Shown here piece by piece: positions 6,566 to 13,996 of a DNA stretch of 24,644 nt (within the stretch, counting starts at the first letter, position 1; each line of letters starts with the position of its first letter). Position numbers and translations under genes: made by a program. The stretch lies in IMG/VR virus record IMGVR_UViG_3300026519_000641, positions 1 to 24,644 of that record. One strand, 5' to 3'. The notes beneath the pieces were generated by a model. The model did not search any database. It saw nothing but the letters and a program-made list of their open reading frames with translations, and was not told the DNA's origin. This DNA comes from a virus.

Positions 6566-6913
6566 TCAGGTGACGGGGGGATCCTTCCTGACCGGAAAGC
6601 GCGAAAGAAAATCGTCGTCAGCCAGTGTGCTGGATGACTGTGCGGGCGCGCCATTCCGGCGGTTGGCCGCCGGTGCGGTTGTTGTATCCTCCAGTGCGCG
6701 GGTAATCCGTTCGAGATACAGGTTGTTTTGAATGGTGATCGCCAGGATGCCGAAAACAACGATTGTCGCCAGCAGCCCACCGGCCGCTGCCAGCAGCCCC
6801 ATGACAGCACCGTCGGCGCCGGCAATCACGACCGCGCCGACGGCAGTGCTGATCAGGGCGGCAAGGATCAGGAGGGAAATGAGCGATTTGAATGCGTTGG
6901 CAATAAAATTCAT
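6566..6913 (-). CDS. Two-helix membrane protein in the repressor operon
   Basis: The 115-aa protein has two predicted membrane helices (about residues 10-31 and 36-61) rich in Ala, Gly and Leu, then a polar, probably cytoplasmic tail of about 50 residues rich in Ser, Thr and Ala. The ATG at 6913 follows GGAG and lies 13 bases after the stop of the second repressor, so it should be expressed in the lysogen together with the repressors. In known phages this position often holds exclusion genes (for example rexAB of lambda). A superinfection-exclusion or lysogenic-conversion role is inferred from position and topology only. Confidence 0.7.
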   Translation of the reverse strand: MNFIANAFKSLISLLILAALISTAVGAVVIAGADGAVMGLLAAAGGLLATIVVFGILAITIQNNLYLERITRALEDTTTAPAANRRNGAPAQSSSTLADDDFLSRFPVRKDPPVT

Positions 6914-6926
6914 CGGGGGCTCCGGT

Positions 6927-7526
6927 TTATAGTGTCTGTATGTCCTGTTGTGCGATGTGCCTACGCAAAGGGGCGGCCCACTTCAGGTGGACCGCGTATT
7001 CAGTCTGGTTCGAATTGTTGGCACTATGCAAGTCAAAAGTGTGCGGTTCGCGCCCCGGGCGTATATATTTCACCAGTGCGCGGCCGTCGGTGGTTTCGCA
7101 GATCCCGACATGGTTGATGGCATTTTCATCGACGCCGACAAAATGGCGGGTGAAAAACAGGATGTCGCCACTCTGGATGATCGGCGACATGGAGTCGCCC
7201 TGCACCTCGACCGCGACGATGCCGCTGGCGGGGAGGTCGTCGGGGCAGGCGACGTGATAGAGGCCGTCGCCCTTGGCGTAGGCGTCGACCAGCTCGACCG
7301 TTGCGCCAGCGCCAACGCGACCGGCAACAGCAACGGGGCGATCATTTGCATAAAGAGCGGCGACAGGCACATCGAGGACCGTTGCTATATCCTGAAGCAA
7401 GGCAGCGCTCGGTCGGCGCTTTCCGGTTTCTATCTGTGACAAATAGGGCTGACTGATGTCGATAGCATCGGCCAGATCGCGGGCCTTCATCCCAGCCTTT
7501 TTGCGAATTTCAGCAATTCTAAACAT
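6927..7526 (-). CDS. S24-family repressor 2 (HTH + autopeptidase)
   Basis: The 199-aa protein has an XRE-type HTH at residues 1-57 (ARDLADAIDISQPYLSQIET), a short hinge and a LexA/CI-type S24 peptidase. The presumed cleavage site is Ala68-Gly69 (VAGRVGAGA), Ser112 in GDSMSP is the nucleophile and Lys153 in RALVKYI the general base, so RecA-stimulated self-cleavage is expected. The C-terminal 138 residues are nearly identical to those of the upstream repressor, while the HTH differs. The ATG at 7526 begins the conserved HTH; a TTG at 7565 would add unrelated residues. It follows repressor 1 on the same strand. Confidence 0.9.
   Translation of the reverse strand: MFRIAEIRKKAGMKARDLADAIDISQPYLSQIETGKRRPSAALLQDIATVLDVPVAALYANDRPVAVAGRVGAGATVELVDAYAKGDGLYHVACPDDLPASGIVAVEVQGDSMSPIIQSGDILFFTRHFVGVDENAINHVGICETTDGRALVKYIRPGREPHTFDLHSANNSNQTEYAVHLKWAAPLRRHIAQQDIQTL
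6933..7340 (-). repeat. Direct repeat copy A: repressor peptidase domain
   Basis: This stretch aligns without gaps to 7632-8039 (constant offset 699 bases), with only scattered substitutions. Similarity stops at the hinge between the peptidase and HTH codons, and just past the stop codon at the other end. It records a recent duplication or gene conversion of the peptidase module alone. Confidence 0.85.
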
Positions 7527-7611
7527 GAGTTCTGTTTGGCAAAGGGAGTGATTCGGTGGCGGCAAGGGCGGTAATTACAGCAAGGGCGATCCAGATAATA
7601 AAGATAACCAT
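7519..7611 (-). CDS. Possible 30-aa hydrophobic peptide between the repressors
   Basis: The frame MVIFIIWIALAVITALAATE... fits between the two repressors: it starts 14 bases after the stop of repressor 1, and its stop overlaps the ATG of repressor 2. The first 18 residues could span the membrane. No convincing ribosome binding site precedes the ATG, so it may instead be an untranslated spacer or serve translational coupling. Confidence 0.35.
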   Translation of the reverse strand: MVIFIIWIALAVITALAATESLPLPNRTHV

Positions 7612-7625
7612 GTTGGCAGCCGTTG

Positions 7626-8234
7626 TTAGAGTCTCTGTATGTCCTGTTGCGAGATGTGCCTGCGCAGCGGGGCTGCCCATTTCAGGGGGACGGAGTATTC
7701 AGTCTGGTTCGAATTGTTGGCGCTATGCAAGTCAAAAGTGTGCGGTTCGCGCCCCGGGCGTATATATTTCACCAGTGCGCGGCCGTCGGCGGTTTCGCAG
7801 ATTCCTACACGGTTGATGGCATTTTCATCGATGCCGACAAAGTGGCGGGTGAAAAACAGGACGTCGCCATTCTGGATGATCGGGGACATGGAGTCGCCCT
7901 GCACCTCGACCGCGACGATACCGCTGGCGGGGAGGTCGTCGGGGCAGGCGACGTGATAGAGGCCGTCACCCTTGGCGTAGGCGTCGACCAGCTCGACCGT
8001 TGCGCCAGCGCCAACGCGACCGGCAACAGCAACCGGGCGGTTATCCGAAATGAGCGCATGCACAGGAACGTCTAAGGCACGCGCGATCTCTTCAAGCAGA
8101 GTCGTGCTGGGCTTTTTTTGGTTTGCCCCACGTTCCAACATAGAAATGTAGCCTGGGGTTTTGTCGATCATATCGGCTAGATCGGCAATCGTTAGGCCGC
8201 GTTGTTTGCGAAGTTCTCGAATTCTGAGTTTCAT
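7626..8234 (-). CDS. S24-family repressor 1 (HTH + autopeptidase)
   Basis: The 202-aa CI/LexA-like repressor has an XRE HTH at 1-60 (IADLADMIDKTPGYISMLER), a presumed cleavage site at Ala71-Gly72, nucleophile Ser115 in GDSMSP and Lys156 in RALVKYI. It is nearest the rightward operators, divergent from the Cro-like gene, as expected for the main lysogeny repressor. Its recognition helix (TPGYISMLE) resembles that of the Cro-like protein (SPSYLSLLE) more than that of repressor 2, suggesting a shared operator. I chose the ATG at 8234 because an upstream GTG at 8279 lies inside an operator site. No strong Shine-Dalgarno is visible. Confidence 0.9.
   Translation of the reverse strand: MKLRIRELRKQRGLTIADLADMIDKTPGYISMLERGANQKKPSTTLLEEIARALDVPVHALISDNRPVAVAGRVGAGATVELVDAYAKGDGLYHVACPDDLPASGIVAVEVQGDSMSPIIQNGDVLFFTRHFVGIDENAINRVGICETADGRALVKYIRPGREPHTFDLHSANNSNQTEYSVPLKWAAPLRRHISQQDIQRL
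7632..8039 (-). repeat. Direct repeat copy B: repressor peptidase domain
   Basis: This is the partner of 6933-7340, with the same length and no gaps. The encoded segments differ at 9 of about 138 residues by direct comparison. The first 60 codons of the two genes are clearly unlike. Confidence 0.85.
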
Positions 8235-8271
8235 CGGGTAAAGGTGCCAGATTTTGTAAGGGTTTGTCGAC

Positions 8272-8284
8272 TTACCCACGGTAA
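8272..8284. promoter_or_regulatory. Operator-like palindrome nearest repressor 1
   Basis: TTACCCACGGTAA keeps the outer TTAC/GTAA arms but a different centre from the other sites. It lies 17 bp centre-to-centre from the next site and just upstream of the repressor 1 gene, so it could serve autoregulation. Confidence 0.5.
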
Positions 8285-8288
8285 AAAG

Positions 8289-8301
8289 TGACTAATGGTA
8301 A
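8289..8301. promoter_or_regulatory. Middle operator of the rightward switch
   Basis: TGACTAATGGTAA matches the palindrome with one change in the left arm. It lies upstream of the rightward -35, the position equivalent to 6411-6423 at the leftward promoter. Confidence 0.6.
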
Positions 8302-8310
8302 AATACCCCC

Positions 8311-8340
8311 TTGACGGGAAATCCTTACCAATAGTAACTA
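8311..8340 (+). promoter_or_regulatory. Rightward early promoter (PR-like)
   Basis: TTGACG (8311-8316), an 18-bp spacer and TAACTA (8335-8340) mirror the leftward promoter exactly in spacing and -10. Seven bases past the -10 is the A of the ATG at 8347, so the transcript is predicted to be leaderless. Confidence 0.65.
8325..8337. promoter_or_regulatory. Repressor operator overlapping the rightward -10
   Basis: TTACCAATAGTAA is a 13-bp near-palindrome in the same position relative to the -10 as the site at 6376-6388. Occupancy would shut off the rightward early operon. Confidence 0.7.
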
Positions 8341-8346
8341 TTCGAT

Positions 8347-8547
8347 ATGTTGAAATCATATATCAAACGCACCGATTCATCTCGCCGCGATCTGTCGCGG
8401 AGACTTCGGATAAGTCCTTCATACTTATCGTTGTTGGAAAACGGGAAGAAGAAACCATCCCTCGACCTCGCTGTCCGCATCGAGCGCCTGACCGATGGTG
8501 CTGTTCCGGCCTCGAGCTGGGTAGAGCAGAGCGGGGAGGCGGCGTGA
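8347..8547 (+). CDS. Cro-like XRE repressor
   Basis: The 66-aa protein is a single XRE HTH domain (RRDLSRRLRISPSYLSLLENGKKKPS), the usual length for Cro-type phage repressors, without a peptidase domain. It is the first gene of the rightward operon, divergent from repressor 1, and should bind the same operators to favour lytic growth. There is no Shine-Dalgarno: the ATG falls at the predicted transcription start. Its stop overlaps the next ATG (TGATG). Confidence 0.85.
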   Translation: MLKSYIKRTDSSRRDLSRRLRISPSYLSLLENGKKKPSLDLAVRIERLTDGAVPASSWVEQSGEAA

Positions 8548-8633
8548 TGCGGGAATCCTCCTTTCAAGTCGATCCTGTCACAGCAGGATTTCCGGCACAC
8601 GGGAAAGCGGACGGGGGATTTGCCCATGCGTAA
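8547..8633 (+). CDS. Possible 28-aa peptide
   Basis: A frame of 28 codons starts within the Cro-like stop (TGATG) after GGGGAGG and overlaps the following gene by 8 bases. It fits the coupled layout of this operon, but its composition (SSFQVDPVTAGFPAHGKADG) gives no fold or function. It may be translated only to couple the next gene. Confidence 0.35.
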   Translation: MRESSFQVDPVTAGFPAHGKADGGFAHA

Positions 8634-9099
8634 CGTCCGCCCAGGCTCGATACAGGCCGCGATCCGCGAGGTTATCACCCGTGCCGGCGGGCTGGAGTGT
8701 GTCAGTGCCGATATCGGCGTGTCTGTCACGAACCTGTCCCGCGCGACCGCCTGCGACGATGATCGCCCCGGCGGTCTGGGGATCAACCATTTCGACCGGC
8801 TGGGCCGTATCGTTCCGGATGCGGTGGTGCCGCTGGCGCAGCATTTCGGGCACATGGCGGGCGGTGTTTTCCAGCCGCTGAAGGTCGACGGTGCGCTCGG
8901 GGCCGATATGAGCCAGCTGACGGCCGAGTTCGCCGATGTGCTGGCGGTCCATGCCGAGGCCATGTCGAGCCGGTCGAAGAATCCGGACGATTACACGGTC
9001 GAGGAGGCGCGGGCGGCGCTGAAGGAAATGGACGAGCTGATCGAGGTCGCCGCGCGGGTGCGCGGGTCACTGGTGCAGAAGGCGAGGGGGCGCGTATGA
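8626..9099 (+). CDS. CII-like phage regulatory protein
   Basis: The 157-aa protein begins MRNVRPGSIQAAIREVITRA and has an HTH-like segment (GGLECVSADIGVSVTNLSRA) followed by NHFDRLGRIVPDAVVPLAQHFGH. This order resembles the Phage_CP76/CII-type regulators, in which a poorly conserved HTH is followed by a conserved Leu-rich part. The last 50 residues form a charged helix. The ATG at 8626 follows GGGGGA; a TTG at 8620 is less likely. As second main gene of the rightward operon it is well placed to influence the lysis-lysogeny choice. Family assignment is tentative. Confidence 0.6.
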   Translation: MRNVRPGSIQAAIREVITRAGGLECVSADIGVSVTNLSRATACDDDRPGGLGINHFDRLGRIVPDAVVPLAQHFGHMAGGVFQPLKVDGALGADMSQLTAEFADVLAVHAEAMSSRSKNPDDYTVEEARAALKEMDELIEVAARVRGSLVQKARGRV

Positions 9100-9863
9100 C
9101 CGAGCTGACATCCGAAGCCATTGCCGATATGACCCGCGCGTTTACCCGTTCCGGCGGGAAGGTCCGCCGGATCCGGCGCGGAGTAACCGCCAGCCGGCCG
9201 AGCACATTGCCGCGTGATCTGCGGGACCAGTATATCGAAAAAATCCAAACGCGCGGTCTGGCCTCGACGCGGTATATTCTGACGTTGAAGCAGGTGTATG
9301 CGGTCGAGGAGATGATCGCACGGCGGGCGGGGCTGGACGCAATCGCCGCGCGGATAGGGATGACCGGCAAGCCGCTGGCGAAGATCGTTGCGCGCCTTGA
9401 ATCGTCCGGCGTGGCGTTTCCGGATTATCTGCGCAAGGACGTCGCGCTGTTGATCGAGGATGGCCGTGAAAATCCGAAAACCGAAGATACTGTCAGCCAT
9501 AAAAAGATGCCGCGCCAGCCCAAACCGGGGAAAGAAATCCGGCCGTTGACCAGTGCGGAGTTGCAGGCCTTCGAAATGGTGCGCTGCGGTTACAACACCA
9601 ACGTGGCGGCGCGGGCGTATGGTTTGCGGGCGCAGGCCTTGCGGCAGTTGATCGTTACCCGTTTTGGCGGCCCTTATGATCTGATGAAGGTCAAGAATTT
9701 CGCTGCATTGCAGCGCGCGCTCGAGGTCAAGAACAACGATTCCGAGGGCGCGGCAGAGCCGGTGGTGAGGTGCCTGAATTGTGGCGCGGCGATGCCGGAT
9801 GACTGGCGTGGCGGGCGATGTGACCCATGCGCCGGTCGCGCGCCGTTACGGGGCGCCCAATGA
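9096..9863 (+). CDS. Two-HTH, zinc-ribbon DNA-binding protein
   Basis: The 255-aa protein has a basic N-terminus (KVRRIRRGVTASRPS) and two HTH-like regions: TLKQVYAVEEMIARRAGLDA with IAARIGMTGKPLAKIVARLE, and ELQAFEMVRCGYNTNVAARA with YGLRAQALRQLIV. The C-terminal zinc ribbon has Cys226, Cys229, Cys242 and Cys245. The repeated HTH design suggests recognition of a specific DNA site; given the downstream SSB and primase genes, a replication or early regulatory role is plausible. The start overlaps the previous stop (ATGA at 9096-9099). No named family recognised. Confidence 0.65.
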   Translation: MTELTSEAIADMTRAFTRSGGKVRRIRRGVTASRPSTLPRDLRDQYIEKIQTRGLASTRYILTLKQVYAVEEMIARRAGLDAIAARIGMTGKPLAKIVARLESSGVAFPDYLRKDVALLIEDGRENPKTEDTVSHKKMPRQPKPGKEIRPLTSAELQAFEMVRCGYNTNVAARAYGLRAQALRQLIVTRFGGPYDLMKVKNFAALQRALEVKNNDSEGAAEPVVRCLNCGAAMPDDWRGGRCDPCAGRAPLRGAQ

Positions 9864-10045
9864 GTGTGCTGCGGGTTCATTGCGAGGTGTTGCGGGTTCC
9901 GGTCTCGCGACAGACGGCGGCCCGCCTGCGGGCCATGGCGGTCGAGGCCGGAGCGGAGCTTCCGGATCTGGCCAGTGTGCTGCTGGAAAATTGCGCGATC
10001 AATTATATCGAGGCGAAAGGAGCCAGAGATGCCGAAAAGGAATAA
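9860..10045 (+). CDS. Small ribbon-helix-helix-like protein
   Basis: The 61-aa product MSVLRVHCEVLRVPVSRQTA... shows a hydrophobic strand (LRVPVS), then helix QTAARLRAMAVEAG and helix LASVLLENCAINYIE, the pattern of an Arc/CopG fold. The start is set by the ATGA overlap with the previous stop; a longer frame from 9827 has no coupling. Its end overlaps the next gene by 17 bases. Confidence 0.55.
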   Translation: MSVLRVHCEVLRVPVSRQTAARLRAMAVEAGAELPDLASVLLENCAINYIEAKGARDAEKE

Positions 10046-10391
10046 ATATCCGGTCGGAATTCCATGCAGCTACAACCGTCAGGTGGTGCTCGACATTGTC
10101 GCCGGTTCGTTGCCGGATGGTGACGACAGTTTGACTGTTCCGCGCGCGTTGCTCGAGGCCGTCATTCTGGTTGCGGCTGATATTGTGGTCGATGGTCAGC
10201 TTTGGGACCGCGATCTTACGGGCGCGGCGCGGGCGTTGCGGGAGCCGGAATTTGGTGGTGCCGCCTGGCGGTCAAGTCTGCGGCGGAACTCGCAGCACCT
10301 GCTGCACGTCCTCGAGGAAGAGGGATTCGTCAGGGTTTTCGACAACAGCATCGATTGCGCGGCTTATCAGGCCGGAATGGAGGTGGCGTGA
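10029..10391 (+). CDS. Hypothetical replication-region protein
   Basis: The 120-aa protein begins [20 protein letters not shown]. It appears helical with a possible winged-helix-like C-terminal half ([20 protein letters not shown], then a short strand). AAAGGAG precedes the ATG at 10029, and its TGA overlaps the SSB start. A role beside SSB in replication is suggested by position only. Confidence 0.6.
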   Translation: MPKRNKYPVGIPCSYNRQVVLDIVAGSLPDGDDSLTVPRALLEAVILVAADIVVDGQLWDRDLTGAARALREPEFGGAAWRSSLRRNSQHLLHVLEEEGFVRVFDNSIDCAAYQAGMEVA

Positions 10392-10843
10392 TGGCGGGAA
10401 GTGTCAACAAGGTAATCCTGATCGGAAACCTCGGGCGGGACCCGGAGGTGCGCACATTCCAGAACGGCAGCAGGGTGTGCAACCTGCGGATCGCGACGTC
10501 GGAAAGCTGGAAGGACCGAAATTCCGGCGAGAAGCGCGAGCGGACGGAGTGGCATTCCGTGGCGATATTCAATGACGGGCTTGTCCGCGTTGCCGACCAG
10601 TATCTGAAGAAGGGCGCGACGGTTTATATCGAGGGCAAGCTGCAGACCCGCAAGTGGCAGGATCAGGCGGGTAACGACCGTTATTCGACCGAGGTTGTGT
10701 TGCAGGGGTTCGATGCAAAGCTGGTGATGTTGGGGCGAAAGCCGGATGGCGGCAGCAGTGCGGATCAGGGCGGTTCGGGCAGTGGTTCCGGTGGTGGCTA
10801 TGCTGCTGCCGGAGCCGGTCTTGAAGACGAGATTCCGTTCTGA
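10391..10843 (+). CDS. ssb: Single-stranded DNA-binding protein
   Basis: The 150-aa protein has the bacterial SSB OB-fold: it opens with [18 protein letters not shown], continues with [14 protein letters not shown] and [10 protein letters not shown], and ends the domain with [17 protein letters not shown] Gly/Ser-rich linker leads to the conserved acidic tail DEIPF, which docks replication partners. It would protect single-stranded phage DNA and recruit host replication proteins. The ATG at 10391 overlaps the upstream stop (TGATG); the longer frame from 10202 belongs to the shadow of the preceding gene. Confidence 0.97.
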   Translation: MAGSVNKVILIGNLGRDPEVRTFQNGSRVCNLRIATSESWKDRNSGEKRERTEWHSVAIFNDGLVRVADQYLKKGATVYIEGKLQTRKWQDQAGNDRYSTEVVLQGFDAKLVMLGRKPDGGSSADQGGSGSGSGGGYAAAGAGLEDEIPF

Positions 10844-11085
10844 TGGGGATGCCGGCGAAATACGTTCGGCATGATGTGCCCGTGGACATGTATGCCTTGC
10901 TGCGCAAGGCGGCCGATATGGGCATGAAGGTTCGTGTCGCGCCGGATAATCCGGAGCAGGGGTATGTCTATTGCCAGAACTGTGGCGATGGCCGCGACGT
11001 CAGGATTGTGCTGTCGCGGTGGCAAAACAGTCCGCATGGGTGTTTGAGGTCCCCCTTTCGGGCCTGCTCCGCCAGTGGGGGGTGA
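10843..11085 (+). CDS. Hypothetical Cys-containing protein
   Basis: The 80-aa product [20 protein letters not shown]... has an N-terminal helix and YCQNCG followed by a variable tail. Only two closely paired cysteines are clear (a third near the end in HGC), so a zinc site is uncertain. The start overlaps the ssb stop (TGATG), and the stop lies two bases before the primase ATG. No family recognised. Confidence 0.55.
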   Translation: MGMPAKYVRHDVPVDMYALLRKAADMGMKVRVAPDNPEQGYVYCQNCGDGRDVRIVLSRWQNSPHGCLRSPFRACSASGG

Positions 11086-11087
11086 AT

Positions 11088-12194
11088 ATGCGTGATGACC
11101 CACGGCTGGATGAGGCGAAGGCAATACCGATCGAGAACATCGCCGGAATGCTGGATATCCCGGGGCTGAAACGGGCCGGTAACGAGGTGACAGGGCCGTG
11201 TCCGGTTTGCGGTGGCGTTGACCGTTTCTCGATCAGTCCGCGCAAGAACCTGTTCAATTGCCGCCAGTGCGGCGGTGGTGACGGGATCAAGCTGGTCGAG
11301 TTGGTGCAGGGATGCGATTTCAGGGCGGCGCTGGCATTTTTGTGCGGGGAAGCAGCTGCGCCGGTATCGCCGGAAGAACAACGCCGCCGTGTGCGGCGTG
11401 CCGAGGAAGCCCGACAGAAAAGCGAAGAGGAGGCGCGCCGGTATCGTGAAAAGGCGATCCATGCGGCAAAGAAAATATGGGCGGAGGCGGCTGGCGGCAC
11501 ATTGAACCACGTTCTGCATTATCTTGACCGGCGCGCGATCAGGATTGACGGGTTGCCGCTGTGTCTGAGGGACATTGATCGGCATAAATACTATCAGATT
11601 AACGGGCGCGAGGCGGTCCATGTTCATACCGGACCCTGTATGGTCGCGGCGATCCAGCGGCCGGACGGGCGCCTGTCGGCGGTGCACCAGACATGGCTGG
11701 ATCCGGCGCAGCCGAACGGCAAGGCGCGGATCGTTGCGGCTGATGGGCGGGTGCTGGATGCGAAGAAGGTTCGCGGCTCGAAAAAAGGCGGCGCGATACG
11801 GCTGACCGGCGCGTTGAAATCCGATGTGCTGGTCATGGGGGAAGGCATCGAAACCACCCTGTCGGCCATGGTGGCCGATACTTACCCCGGCGCGATGTAT
11901 TGGGCGGGTATCGACCTTGGCAATATGTCTGGCCGGATGCGGCCGGTTGACGGCCGCCGGTGGTCTGGCTTGCCGGACATGACGGACAAGGAGGCGTTTT
12001 ACCCGCCCCCCTGGGTGAAACGTCTGATTTTTATTCAGGATGGTGACAGCAATCCGACGATGACGCGGGCGAAACTGGAGAGCGGTTTGCGGCGCGCAAT
12101 GGCACTGAACGCGGGGTTGGTGGCCCAGATCGTGCACCCCGGCAAAGGGGTCGATCTGAACGATATTCTGATGGGAGTGGCGGATGCCGGATAA
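11088..12194 (+). CDS. Zinc-ribbon/Toprim primase
   Basis: The 368-aa protein begins with a DnaG-like zinc ribbon: CPVCGG (Cys38, Cys41) and CRQCGG (Cys58, Cys61), separated by a FSISPRKNLFN strand pair. A charged helical linker (about 95-135) follows, then a Toprim region with MGEGIETTLSA (Glu252 as catalytic acid) and IQDGDSN (about 317-322), which bind metal. These are the features of phage Toprim primases. It would make primers for the adjacent helicase. The ATG at 11088 follows GGGGGG; the frame from 10971 extends into the previous gene. Confidence 0.9.
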   Translation: MRDDPRLDEAKAIPIENIAGMLDIPGLKRAGNEVTGPCPVCGGVDRFSISPRKNLFNCRQCGGGDGIKLVELVQGCDFRAALAFLCGEAAAPVSPEEQRRRVRRAEEARQKSEEEARRYREKAIHAAKKIWAEAAGGTLNHVLHYLDRRAIRIDGLPLCLRDIDRHKYYQINGREAVHVHTGPCMVAAIQRPDGRLSAVHQTWLDPAQPNGKARIVAADGRVLDAKKVRGSKKGGAIRLTGALKSDVLVMGEGIETTLSAMVADTYPGAMYWAGIDLGNMSGRMRPVDGRRWSGLPDMTDKEAFYPPPWVKRLIFIQDGDSNPTMTRAKLESGLRRAMALNAGLVAQIVHPGKGVDLNDILMGVADAG

Positions 12195-13980
12195 AAACGT
12201 GGATAAGGTGCGTGATATTATGGCGGAGCCGGAAACCATTGCGCCGGACCCGGATGCGGTCGCACCCCGCACCCCGCCTGAAGGACCGCCCGCCGATCCT
12301 CCCGAGCCGGACGATGGCGGGCCGGTGCGGGATTGTGCCGAACTGCCGCTCAATGATTATGGCAACGGTCAAAGATTCGCGATCCATTTTGGCGAAGACC
12401 TGTTGTTTGTGCCGCGGGTCGGCTGGTTTTGTTGGGACGGGGTAATGTGGGCCAAGGATCCTGACGGGGTCGAGGTGCGCCGCAAGGCCCAAGGTGTCGC
12501 AGCGCTGATCAAGCGTGAAATCCCGCATCTGGCACTCGATGAATGGCAGATGGACAAGCTGTCCGAAAAGCGCGCGGTTGCGGAGGAGCTGCAAGCGTTG
12601 GATCGCATCGAGATGCCGACGGACGAGCAGAAAGAGCGGCGACAGATACTGCTGTCGAAAAGCGCGGCTATTTCCAGCCTCGAGGCGTTGTTGGGCCAGA
12701 AAAAACGGGACCATCACCGGCATGCCAAGAATGCGGGTAACGCCGGTCCGATGAAGCATATGGTGGAGCAGGGCGAGATCAATCTGCATTGTCCGTATGA
12801 GGCGCTCGATGCGGACCCGCTTCTGGTTAACACGCTGTCGGGTGTGTTGAAGTTCGAGGTTGACGAGGCTGCCCGGCGCCAGTTGCGCGAGGAAGGGTGT
12901 TCGGATTTCGAGGGCATCGCAAAGGTTTCCCTGGTGAAACACGATCGGGCGCTGCGGCTGACAAAGGTCATGCCGATCGAGTATGATCCGCAGGCCACCT
13001 GCCCGATGTTCGACGATTTTCTGGCGCGGATCCAGCCGGAAGAGGATATGCGCGGCTTTTTGCAGCGCTGGTTCGGACTGTCGATGACCGCGTTGATTGG
13101 TGATCAGAAGATGGTCTTTTTGTACGGCATGGGGGCGAACGGCAAGTCCGTACTGGTCGATCTGATGTCGAAGATGCTCGACGGTTATGCGGCGACGGCC
13201 AAGATTGAATCGCTGACCGGATCCTCGAAGCGATCCGGGGCCGAGGCTACGCCTGACCTGGTGCCGCTGATGGGCGCGCGTATGGTGCGGGCGTCGGAGC
13301 CGGAACAGGGCGCACCGCTCAAAGAAAGTGTGATCAAGGAGCTGACCGGTGGCGAGCCGATACTGGTGCGGGCGCTCAATCAGGATTTTGTCGAGGTGTT
13401 GCCGGAATTCAAGTTGACGATCAGCGGCAACCACAAACCGGAGATCCGCGGCACAGACGACGGTATATGGCGGCGTGTGCTGCTGACACCGTTCGATGTC
13501 CAGATACCACAGGCCGAGCGCGACCCTAAGCTGGGTGAAAAGCTGTGGGCGGAACGCTCGGGCATCCTTAACTGGATGATTGCCGGGCTGATGGATTATC
13601 TGGAAAACGGCTTGCGGGAGCCGGAGAGAATTATCGCCGCGACACAGGAATTCCGCGAGGAGAGCGATCCGGTACACAGTTTCCTTGTGCAATGTTGCGA
13701 GGTGACCGGCAAGGAACAGGATTTCACCCGCAGCAAGGATCTGGTCGAGGCGTTCCAGTTCTGGCAGCGCGAGCGGGGCGAGACGCCCTGGAAGGACACG
13801 ACGGTCGCCAGACGCCTGTCCGACAAAGCGGGCAAGTGGCGCGAGCCGCGATCCGGCCTGCTGTTTTCCAAGCACAAGGCCAGCGTGTCCGGCTATCGCG
13901 GGATCCGGCTCACCGACATGTTTCGCAAACGGCGCGAAGACGTCGAGATACAGAGCCGGTATGGAAGCGGTGAATTGTGA
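12184..13980 (+). CDS. P4-type primase-helicase (SF3 ATPase)
   Basis: The 598-aa protein has a Pro-rich disordered N-terminus (about 15-50), a D5/P4-family N-domain and an SF3 helicase core. Walker A is GMGANGKS (315-322); a Walker B-like region follows at LVPLMGARMVRASEPEQG, and KLTISGNHKPEI carries the sensor Asn of motif C. A C-terminal winged-helix-like region follows. P4-family proteins of this kind unwind the origin and can recognise repeat sequences there. The ATG at 12184 overlaps the primase end by 11 bases. The repeat-rich non-coding region at 14557-15092 is a natural candidate target. Confidence 0.93.
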   Translation: MPDKNVDKVRDIMAEPETIAPDPDAVAPRTPPEGPPADPPEPDDGGPVRDCAELPLNDYGNGQRFAIHFGEDLLFVPRVGWFCWDGVMWAKDPDGVEVRRKAQGVAALIKREIPHLALDEWQMDKLSEKRAVAEELQALDRIEMPTDEQKERRQILLSKSAAISSLEALLGQKKRDHHRHAKNAGNAGPMKHMVEQGEINLHCPYEALDADPLLVNTLSGVLKFEVDEAARRQLREEGCSDFEGIAKVSLVKHDRALRLTKVMPIEYDPQATCPMFDDFLARIQPEEDMRGFLQRWFGLSMTALIGDQKMVFLYGMGANGKSVLVDLMSKMLDGYAATAKIESLTGSSKRSGAEATPDLVPLMGARMVRASEPEQGAPLKESVIKELTGGEPILVRALNQDFVEVLPEFKLTISGNHKPEIRGTDDGIWRRVLLTPFDVQIPQAERDPKLGEKLWAERSGILNWMIAGLMDYLENGLREPERIIAATQEFREESDPVHSFLVQCCEVTGKEQDFTRSKDLVEAFQFWQRERGETPWKDTTVARRLSDKAGKWREPRSGLLFSKHKASVSGYRGIRLTDMFRKRREDVEIQSRYGSGEL

Positions 13981-13996
13981 TGGCGTGCTGTCGACC

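Noticed and set aside
10968-12353. 461-codon open frame on the minus strand
   Set aside because: Antisense shadow of the Toprim primase, which has clear motifs on the plus strand.
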